DNA from: Candidatus Omnitrophota bacterium
GTDB lineage: Bacteria > Omnitrophota > Gorgyraeia > Zapsychrales > Fredricksoniimonadaceae
Reading direction: 5' to 3'
DNA: 12,339 nt
NCBI GenBank assembly: GCA_016789035.1
Contig: JAEUSC010000283.1
Coordinates: 1-12,339, forward strand
Shown here: piece after piece, positions 6,619 through 12,339 of the stretch
Layout: each line of letters starts with the position of its first letter
How positions within the stretch are numbered: position 1 is the first letter of the stretch
Notes under the pieces: generated by a model
Told to the model about the DNA's origin: nothing
Seen by the model: only the letters and a program-made list of their open reading frames with translations
The model's database searches: none
Translations under genes and position numbers: made by a program

Positions 6619-7887
6619 ATGATATTTCAAAAAATTAAAGTGTATTTCGTAGTTTGTTTATCCATTTTTATTCTTCCTCTATTAACCGCGATTTTCCCAT
6701 CCGAAGCATTGGCCTTGGATTCTCCTGCCGCACAATGGTCTAAAATCAAATCCGATTTGCAAGAAAAAGGTGTCTCGTTTGATGTTGTCTATACAGCGGA
6801 TGCCGGTTTTAATGTGAAAGGCGGCTTAGAAAGAGGCTCCGCCTACATGGATAACTTAGATTTGTCTCTCACGCTGGATACAGAAAAGCTTAATCTCTGG
6901 CAAGGGGGGACATTTTTAATTTACGGGATTATTAACGGTGGAAACAGAAAATTGACGGAAAGATTCGTAGGGGACATTCAGACCGCCAGCAATATTGAGG
7001 CCCCGCGGTCCAGCCATTTGATGGAGTTATGGTATCAGCAGAATCTGTTTGAAGATAAGCTGTCCATCTTGGCGGGTATGCACGATCTTAATACTGAATT
7101 TGATGTGACGGAGTACGGCGGTTTATTTATTAATGGTTCCTTTGGAATTCAACCCACCATGACCGGAAATTTTACAGCTCCAGTTTTCCCGCTGGGTTCT
7201 CTGGCCGTGCGCGTTAAAGTGCAACCGGTTGAAAATCTTGAGTTATTGACGGCGGTTTTCGTTGGTGATCCCGGCAGTCTCGATGAAGGCAATCGGCACG
7301 GTACATATTTCAATATTAATAAAAAGGGCGGTCTTTTAAACATTAATGAAGCAGATTATCACTATAAAATCAGCGACTTTATCGGCAAAGGCGAGGCTCT
7401 GCCCGGTACGGTTAAATTGGGTGGATGGTATTTAGGTCGAAATTTTGAAGACCTGGTTGAATTGGATGACAACAGCAACCCTGTTCCTCACGACGGTAAT
7501 TGGGGAATTTACGCCGTAATTGATCAGATGATTTATCGGGAACAGGGCGAGCAGGGGCTGGGAGCCTTTCTTCAGATGAGCGCAGTTCCGACCAACCGCA
7601 ATACGGTTTCCCGGTATGTAGGGTTTGGTTTTAATTATAAAGGTCTCGTTCCCGGCCGAGACGATGATACGGTGGGTGTGGCCTACAATATTGCTTCAAT
7701 TAGTGACGATGCCCGCGAAGCGGATGGTCTTGAAAGTGCCGAAAAGGTTTTAGAGATCACTTACCTGATTCAAATTACTCCGTTTCTTACATTACAGCCA
7801 GATATTCAGTTTATTACCAATCCCGGCGGTGATCCCGAAGTCAAAAATGCGACAGTGGCCATGCTGCGGGGATCAATTTCCTTCTAA
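6619..7887 (+). CDS. OprB-family carbohydrate-selective outer-membrane porin
   Basis: A 422-residue outer-membrane protein. Residues 1-32 form a signal peptide: basic start (KIK), a hydrophobic core to about residue 25, and a likely cleavage after A30-L-A32. The mature part is beta-barrel-like, with many alternating strands, an early aromatic/Asp-rich segment (VSFDVVYTADAGFNVKGG, 52-69), and the W/Y/G-rich block LWQGGTFLIYG (93-103). HLMELWYQQNLFEDKLSILAGMHD (133-156 in outline) is the conserved OprB region in which barrel strands carry E-L-W-Y-Q and the G-x-x-D/N motif. It ends in Phe (RGSISF), the usual signal for barrel insertion. OprB porins pass sugars and other small solutes. CheV starts 20 bases downstream, so porin and chemotaxis genes are probably one transcript. 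The ATG at 6619 is supported by AGGGGG 4 bases upstream; an ATG at 6615 is out of frame. Family confident, solute unknown. Confidence 0.85.
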   Translation: MIFQKIKVYFVVCLSIFILPLLTAIFPSEALALDSPAAQWSKIKSDLQEKGVSFDVVYTADAGFNVKGGLERGSAYMDNLDLSLTLDTEKLNLWQGGTFLIYGIINGGNRKLTERFVGDIQTASNIEAPRSSHLMELWYQQNLFEDKLSILAGMHDLNTEFDVTEYGGLFINGSFGIQPTMTGNFTAPVFPLGSLAVRVKVQPVENLELLTAVFVGDPGSLDEGNRHGTYFNINKKGGLLNINEADYHYKISDFIGKGEALPGTVKLGGWYLGRNFEDLVELDDNSNPVPHDGNWGIYAVIDQMIYREQGEQGLGAFLQMSAVPTNRNTVSRYVGFGFNYKGLVPGRDDDTVGVAYNIASISDDAREADGLESAEKVLEITYLIQITPFLTLQPDIQFITNPGGDPEVKNATVAMLRGSISF

Positions 7888-7907
7888 CTCAATAGGAGCG
7901 CTTTCAT

Positions 7908-8828
7908 ATGGACAACGCACAAAACAAGATCCTGCTTGAGGCGGGCACGAACGAATTAGAAATTGTTGTCTTTCGTATCGGCAGGGATTATTACGGCATC
8001 AATGTGGCTAAAGTCCGCGAGATTATCCGTACCAATATTCCTATGGTCCCGATTCCGGACGCTCATTCATCCGTATTAGGGGTTGTGAACCTTCGGGGCA
8101 ATGTTATTGCGGTTGTGAACCTGGCCAAGCATTTGCATATGCAAAGCGATCCCCAGGAACGGCGAAACCGCATTATTGTTACCGAATTCAACGGCATTCA
8201 CGCGGGATTCTGGGTTGATGAAGTCACCCGCATATACCGTTTGTCCTGGAAGGATGTGGAATCTCCTACAGGTCTGGTCAAATCAAAAGAAGGTTACGCC
8301 GTTGGCGTCATCAAAATAGATGGCAAAATTCTTATGTTGCTGGATTTTGAGAAAATCGCTTCTATCATCAATCCCGAGGCCGGATTGGAAGGGGTTAAAG
8401 ATGAAATCGTGGCCGGGGCGGTGACATTTGACCGCTCAAAATTGAGGATTCTCATTGCCGAAGATTCCTCATTTGTGGCAGAACTCTTAAGCTCCTATGT
8501 CCGGCGTGTGGGGTATCAGGTAGAACTGCATAAAGACGGACTGAGTGCTTGGAACGCCTTGGAAGCCGCGGCTCAAAAGAACACGGATGTATCCCAGCAG
8601 TACAATCTGCTCATCACGGACATTGAAATGCCTCAGATGGATGGTCTGCACCTGATCAAACGTCTCAAAGAAAATAATAAGTTAAAGAAATTACCGTGTG
8701 TCGTTTTTTCTTCCATGATTTCGCAAGAGTTGTCAGTTAAATGCAAGCAGGTTGGCGCAGCGGATCAGATCACCAAACCGGAAATTGCTGGGCTCGTTAA
8801 AATGGTCGATACCTACGTATTAAGATAA
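7908..8828 (+). CDS. cheV: CheV: CheW-like coupling domain fused to a receiver
   Basis: A 306-residue cytoplasmic chemotaxis scaffold. The N-terminal CheW domain (about 16-158) shows EIVVFRIGRDYYGINVAKVREI (18-39 in outline), the VPIPDAHSSVLGVVNLRG block (47-64) and VIAVVNL. These are the usual contacts for receptor tips and CheA. The C-terminal receiver (about 179-303) has E185-D186 (LIAEDSS), acceptor D238 (LLITDIEMPQMDG), S268 and K290 (QITKPE), so it should be phosphorylatable. CheV couples selected receptors to CheA, and its receiver may act as a phosphate sink or adaptation switch. It follows the porin by 20 bases with AGGAG (7894-7898) 9 bases before the ATG. Two MCP-type receptors lie downstream in the same run of genes and are the obvious clients. 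Confidence 0.93.
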   Translation: MDNAQNKILLEAGTNELEIVVFRIGRDYYGINVAKVREIIRTNIPMVPIPDAHSSVLGVVNLRGNVIAVVNLAKHLHMQSDPQERRNRIIVTEFNGIHAGFWVDEVTRIYRLSWKDVESPTGLVKSKEGYAVGVIKIDGKILMLLDFEKIASIINPEAGLEGVKDEIVAGAVTFDRSKLRILIAEDSSFVAELLSSYVRRVGYQVELHKDGLSAWNALEAAAQKNTDVSQQYNLLITDIEMPQMDGLHLIKRLKENNKLKKLPCVVFSSMISQELSVKCKQVGAADQITKPEIAGLVKMVDTYVLR

Positions 8829-8832
8829 TTTT

Positions 8833-9222
8833 ATGACCCAAAATCAAGACCGTCGTAAATATGTCCGGATCCCAGCCAAATATGGATTAATTTTTAAAAG
8901 AATCAGTATGTCTTCCTTTATGGAGCAGGAAGTAGAAACGGCGCTTAAAGACATCAGTGCCGGTGGGGCTTTGGTTGAGACATCAAAGCTTTACCATGTG
9001 GGTGATGTTCTTCATTTAAAAATTAAGATTCCTGGATGGGAAAAATACAAGGCTGAATTTATCCGTCCGGGACAATTATCACGCAGCGAGCCATTGATAA
9101 CATTGGCCACCATCGTCAGGGTTGAACTTATTAGAATGGGCCATTATGAGCTCGGGCTGTGTTTTGTTGGTATAGAGGAGTCGCACCAGAAAGCCCTAAT
9201 ACGTTTTCTTAAGAAACTTTAA
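8833..9222 (+). CDS. PilZ-domain protein, predicted c-di-GMP binder
   Basis: A 129-residue protein that is essentially one PilZ domain. Both ligand motifs are present: the arginine motif D6-R7-R8-K-Y-V-R12 (RxxxR type) and D40-I-S42-A-G44-G45 (D/NxSxxG type), separated by a longer than usual segment ([19 protein letters not shown] in outline). A beta-rich core follows and closes with [31 protein letters not shown] sequence (about 103-129 in outline), normal for PilZ. PilZ proteins change partner binding on binding cyclic di-GMP. The gene starts only 4 bases after the cheV stop and lacks a strong ribosome binding site, suggesting translational coupling. The MCP gene starts 14 bases downstream. 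Placement between a coupling protein and a receptor points to modulation of chemotaxis signalling by c-di-GMP, though this is inferred from position only. Confidence 0.85.
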   Translation: MTQNQDRRKYVRIPAKYGLIFKRISMSSFMEQEVETALKDISAGGALVETSKLYHVGDVLHLKIKIPGWEKYKAEFIRPGQLSRSEPLITLATIVRVELIRMGHYELGLCFVGIEESHQKALIRFLKKL

Positions 9223-9236
9223 TTGAAAAGGACTCT

Positions 9237-10940
9237 ATGAATTTTCTAAATAACATCTCCATCCGTTACCGCTTGAATGGTTTGATTGGCCTTTTTCTTT
9301 TGTTTTTTGGGATCATAGGAGTCGTTTCTTTTAATTCTGTGAGCCAGCTTTCTCACGCTGTAGAAGAATTGAGTAAAGTCGACATGGTGGCCGTTCGTAA
9401 TGTCACACTCATGGATATGTATCATGATGGGATCCGCGGAATTATTTACATGGGGCTTCACGACCCGGCGGGCGAAGCTGCAGGTGAACTTAAATCAATG
9501 TTAGAGGATATGGACAACACTTCAAAGGAACTAGCCCTGATTGATCTTTCTCCTGAAATTAAGAAAGCCATCAAGGACGTAACTCCTGATTTGGCGGCCT
9601 ATCTCGACAGCTCCCGCGCAATCATGGATATGATTGTCTCAGGGAAACGTGATGAAGCGATTAATTATCTTCCCAAATTCCAGCAAATGTTTTCGAAGCT
9701 CGAAGAAACGTTGGGCGCTTTAGGAGAACTGATTGAGAAAACAGGACTGAGAGATACCGAGAAATATAGCCGCGTCTCGATCCAGGCAAAATCCATTGTT
9801 CTTACCTTGGTTGGGCTCAGCATTATTTTGGGTATTATGGGGCTGTTTGTCGGCATGGCGATGGTCAATTCTTTAAGCCGCCTTGTGGTGGCTTTTAAGA
9901 ATGTTTCGGAAGGAGATGGGGATTTGACCAAGAGAATTCCCATCGAATCAAAAGATGAAATCGCAGCATTGGCAGGCGCCTTTAATAAATTTACCTCCAG
10001 TGTCGAGGTGATTATCGGTCAGGTGAAGCTGGCAGCTTCGCAACTGAATTCAGCGACCGATGAAATATCGGGAAGTTCACAGAAAATTTCCGACGGCGCC
10101 CAGCAGCAGGCGGCATCTTTTGAAGAACTGTCCGGTTCGGTTCAGTCGAATGCGACCAACGCCTCAGGGGCCAATGACATGGCGCAGAATGTGGCGTCCA
10201 ACGCGAAAGAAACGGGCAAGGGAATGGATGACACGATGGATGCGATGTCATCAATCGAGAAATCTTCCAAGAAGATCAATGAAGCGGTGGAAATCATCAC
10301 CGACATTGCGGACCAGACCAATCTTCTGGCGTTGAATGCGGCGATCGAAGCGGCGCGGGCCGGTGAGCACGGCAAAGGGTTTGCGGTTGTTGCCGACGAA
10401 GTGCGCAAGCTGGCGGAGCGATCGGCAGATTCAGCGCGAGATATCAAGAATTTGATCGGGGAATCATCAATCCAGGTTCAACGTGGTGTGTCGCTGTCGC
10501 ATGCAGCCGGGGATGCGCTTAAGAAGATGGTGGTTGATGTGACCAAGGTGGCCGAGCAGTTAAAGTCCATTTCGACGGCCACACAGGAGCAGGCGGCGAC
10601 GATGGAGCAAAACACCTCCATCACGGAAAGCAATGCGGCCTCATCGGAAGAATTGGCTGCGGCGGCCGAACAGATGTCGGCCCAGGCCCAGGAATTGCAG
10701 AAATTGGTTGGTCGGTTCAGAATTAACGAACAAAGGGCGTTATCCGCTACGGCAGTTGCGCCGAAACAATCATTGTCTGCATCTGACAAACCATCTTCAG
10801 CCGTTGAACAACAAGCCGAACAGCCTAAAAAAACGTCCGCAACTGAAACTGCGAACGCAACAAATGAATCGAAGTCGCCGCTCAAAGAAAAAGCTGCAAA
10901 GAAAGAAAAGACCGAGGAAGAAAAGTTGCGTATCGGATAG
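9237..10940 (+). CDS. Transmembrane methyl-accepting chemotaxis protein with helical periplasmic sensor
   Basis: A 567-residue receptor. TM1 is at about 13-33 and TM2 at about 186-210. The periplasmic part (34-185) is all-helical in look, like a four-helix-bundle (4HB) sensor. The HAMP domain (about 211-262) contains the [17 protein letters not shown] connector and second helix. The signalling hairpin tip is canonical: [19 protein letters not shown] (359-377) followed by [18 protein letters not shown]. Methylation-type helices flank it, with E/Q pairs near 285-300 and 450-475. After about residue 495 there is a 70-residue hydrophilic Lys/Glu/Ala/Ser tail with no aromatic CheR-binding pentapeptide. 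The ribosome binding site AAGGA ends 4 bases before the ATG. By hand count, the coding DNA is richer in GC in the tip (39 of 60 bases at 10321-10380) than near the 5' end (25 of 60 at 9301-9360). Ligand unknown. Confidence 0.92.
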   Translation: MNFLNNISIRYRLNGLIGLFLLFFGIIGVVSFNSVSQLSHAVEELSKVDMVAVRNVTLMDMYHDGIRGIIYMGLHDPAGEAAGELKSMLEDMDNTSKELALIDLSPEIKKAIKDVTPDLAAYLDSSRAIMDMIVSGKRDEAINYLPKFQQMFSKLEETLGALGELIEKTGLRDTEKYSRVSIQAKSIVLTLVGLSIILGIMGLFVGMAMVNSLSRLVVAFKNVSEGDGDLTKRIPIESKDEIAALAGAFNKFTSSVEVIIGQVKLAASQLNSATDEISGSSQKISDGAQQQAASFEELSGSVQSNATNASGANDMAQNVASNAKETGKGMDDTMDAMSSIEKSSKKINEAVEIITDIADQTNLLALNAAIEAARAGEHGKGFAVVADEVRKLAERSADSARDIKNLIGESSIQVQRGVSLSHAAGDALKKMVVDVTKVAEQLKSISTATQEQAATMEQNTSITESNAASSEELAAAAEQMSAQAQELQKLVGRFRINEQRALSATAVAPKQSLSASDKPSSAVEQQAEQPKKTSATETANATNESKSPLKEKAAKKEKTEEEKLRIG

Positions 10941-10960
10941 ATCTTTTATTGGGAGACAGT

Positions 10961-12339
10961 ATGAAAAAGATTTTGTTTGTTTTGTCTGTATTGCTGGCCG
11001 TCTCTTTTTATGTTTATCACAGCGATGCATCTGCGGATGAGGACGCCGCCCCCGCGCAAAGCGTTACTTTTCCGCCCAAAAAGGAAGCGCCGCCAGCGGC
11101 CGAGGTGGTCCCGGCAGAGGCCCCTGCGTCAACCGTTGCAAAAGATGCCCAAGAGGTGGCAGCATTTGCTGAACAGGTGGCTCAAAAAATTACCCAAGTA
11201 GGTGCGGAAGGTAAGTCAATCGCTGAGCTAACTAAACCGGCTGTCGAAGAAGCTAAGATGGCGGCCGAATTTGCTGAACAAGTGGCTCAAAAAATCGCCC
11301 AAGCAGGTGCGGAGGGTAATTCAATTGTTGAGCAAAATAAACCGGTTGCCGAAGAAGCTAAGCTGGCAGCCGTAGAAACTAAACCAGTTGCCGAAGAAGC
11401 CAAACCTGCAGCCGAAGAAAATAAACCGGCGGTTCAAGAAGCAAAGGCTGTGGTTAATGCAGCGGCGCCAGAAGTGCCGGCGGTTGCCAAACAAGAACCG
11501 GCCCCTGATGCAAAAGTTGTCGAGCCAAAGAAAGAGTCGGCTCCAGTTCCAGCGACAGCTGCGCCGGCCAATAAAAAGGCAGAAGAAGTTTCGGCAAAAT
11601 CCGATTTGCCAGCCGCTGCTGAACCAGATGAGGCTTCAGTGGAGAATAATGAGAAGCCCGCTAACAGTCCGATATCCATGATTTTATTGGTAGTGGTCGG
11701 TCTTATTTTTGTTGTGGGTTTGATGTCGGCCATCAAGTCAGGAAAAATTAAAGTTGCTCTGGACACCAAGACTAAGGTCGCCATTTCGGCCGGCATTTTG
11801 ATTATGATCTTTTCGGTATTCTGGGCGGTTTCTTCCAGTACGCTCAATGAGCTTAAGGTCAAAGGACCTGTGTACAACAGTATTAAACAAGGGATTGATC
11901 TTTTGGCCGATATATTGCCTCCGCCGGAATATATTATTGAAAGTTATCTCACCGCCCAGTTGCTTGGCACCGAGGATAATCCGGAACAGATTAACAAATT
12001 GATCGAGAAAATGAGTTCGCTCGAGAAGGATTACAACGCACGGCATGAATATTGGAAAAAGGAACTGGAAGCCGGAAAAGGTAAAACCCTGCTTGTTGAG
12101 AATTCTTATACTCCCGCCGGAAAATTCTTTCAGATCGTTAATGAACAGTTGGTGCCTGCTGTCCGCGCCGGAGACCGTGCAACGGCCAGCCGCATCATAG
12201 CGGGACCTTTGAAAGAATTATATTTGCAGCATCGGACCGCCATCGATGAACTCGTAACGATCGTTAGCGAGAAAGCCGCTAAGGATGAGGCTGGTTCCGT
12301 TGAGAAGATCATAACACGGACGCGGTCTATGACTTTCGT
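10961..12339 (+). CDS. MCP-type receptor, N-terminal part, with long Ala/Pro/Glu/Lys-rich periplasmic extension (3' truncated)
   Basis: The frame opens at an ATG with GGGAG 5 bases upstream and runs 459 codons off the window end. Residues 1-25 are a signal peptide (MKK, hydrophobic core, then HSDASA and acidic sequence). Residues 26-236 are low-complexity Ala/Pro/Glu/Lys/Val sequence with internal repeats. A first TM (about 237-257), a short basic cytosolic loop (KSGKIKVALDTKTK) and a second TM (about 273-291) follow. A periplasmic helical sensor then begins (NELKVKGPVYNSIKQGIDLLADILPPPEYIIESYL in outline, 296-330), a sequence I recognise from the N-terminal domains of chemotaxis receptors. 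The extension is therefore expected in the periplasm, tethered beside the sensor. HAMP and signalling domains would lie beyond the window, so receptor identity is inferred from the sensor sequence and the adjacent MCP, CheV and PilZ genes. Confidence 0.75.
   Translation, partial: MKKILFVLSVLLAVSFYVYHSDASADEDAAPAQSVTFPPKKEAPPAAEVVPAEAPASTVAKDAQEVAAFAEQVAQKITQVGAEGKSIAELTKPAVEEAKMAAEFAEQVAQKIAQAGAEGNSIVEQNKPVAEEAKLAAVETKPVAEEAKPAAEENKPAVQEAKAVVNAAAPEVPAVAKQEPAPDAKVVEPKKESAPVPATAAPANKKAEEVSAKSDLPAAAEPDEASVENNEKPANSPISMILLVVVGLIFVVGLMSAIKSGKIKVALDTKTKVAISAGILIMIFSVFWAVSSSTLNELKVKGPVYNSIKQGIDLLADILPPPEYIIESYLTAQLLGTEDNPEQINKLIEKMSSLEKDYNARHEYWKKELEAGKGKTLLVENSYTPAGKFFQIVNEQLVPAVRAGDRATASRIIAGPLKELYLQHRTAIDELVTIVSEKAAKDEAGSVEKIITRTRSMTF
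11165..11464 (+). repeat. In-frame tandem repeats in the receptor extension (105-base and 42-base periods)
   Basis: Two copies of a 35-residue unit start at F69 and F104 of the protein (DNA 11165 and 11270). Each begins FAEQVAQKI, continues through QxGAEGxSI and ends near KPxxEEAK. The end of this unit then continues as a 14-residue repeat beginning K-P-V/A-A/V-E/Q-E-A-K at residues 127, 141 and 155 (period 42 bases, about 11339-11464). All repeats stay in frame. The pattern indicates recent slippage or duplication in a tether-like region. Confidence 0.8.

Noticed and set aside
10478..10885. 135-codon open frame on the minus strand inside the MCP gene
   Set aside because: It is antisense to a clear MCP signalling domain. 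Its Ser/Ala/Cys-rich product looks like the reverse reading of Glu/Ala codons, and it has no recognisable motif.
11434..11877. 147-codon minus-strand open frame opposite the receptor extension
   Set aside because: It mirrors the GC-rich Ala/Pro repeats on the + strand. The product is low-complexity Ala/Ser/Gly/Thr without domain features, and the + frame has a signal peptide, TMs and a sensor.
1..12339. Mobile element, CRISPR array or defence system
   Set aside because: No transposase, integrase, terminal repeats, regularly spaced repeats, nuclease or toxin-antitoxin motif was seen; all intact genes are signalling, regulation or porin genes.

Overview
The window suggests a motile, Gram-negative (diderm) bacterium of moderate GC content. 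It encodes a beta-barrel porin with a signal peptide, several periplasmic sensor domains and many chemotaxis-type signalling proteins. The phylum cannot be fixed from the sequence alone. CheX/CheV use and the gene style would fit deltaproteobacterial, Nitrospirota-like or Omnitrophota-like lineages, but this is a guess. All genes lie on the + strand. No tRNA, rRNA, CRISPR array, transposase or integrase was seen.

Layout. (1) 2-142: the last 46 codons of a membrane transporter, probably an MFS permease. (2) 306-1834: a compact CheX-like / CheY / CheX-like trio, with the last two genes overlapping by one base. (3) 1893-3317: a soluble protein with an Aer-type FAD-binding PAS domain, followed by a helical region holding two degraded copies of the MCP signalling-tip motif. 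(4) 3457-6054: a membrane hybrid histidine kinase, CHASE4-like sensor - HAMP - HisKA - HATPase - REC - REC. (5) 6109-6438: a cysteine-free ArsR-family repressor whose promoter is overlaid by a perfect 11-bp inverted repeat. (6) 6619 to the window end: a probable five-gene operon of OprB-type porin, CheV, PilZ protein, a classical transmembrane MCP, and the N-terminal part of a second MCP-like receptor with a very long Ala/Pro/Glu/Lys-rich periplasmic extension.

How it fits together. The window is an accessory chemosensory and signal-transduction island without CheA, CheR or CheB. It supplies receptors, a coupling/phosphate-sink protein (CheV), a response regulator and its likely phosphatases (CheX pair), a possible c-di-GMP input (PilZ) and a redox/oxygen sensor (Aer-like PAS), presumably working with a core kinase encoded elsewhere. 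The ArsR-type regulator plus operator-like palindromes suggest that the porin-chemotaxis operon is switched as a unit, which would couple outer-membrane uptake to taxis. The most unusual items are the Aer-like protein with two MCP-like tips, the paired CheX genes around one CheY, and the receptor with the long periplasmic low-complexity arm.
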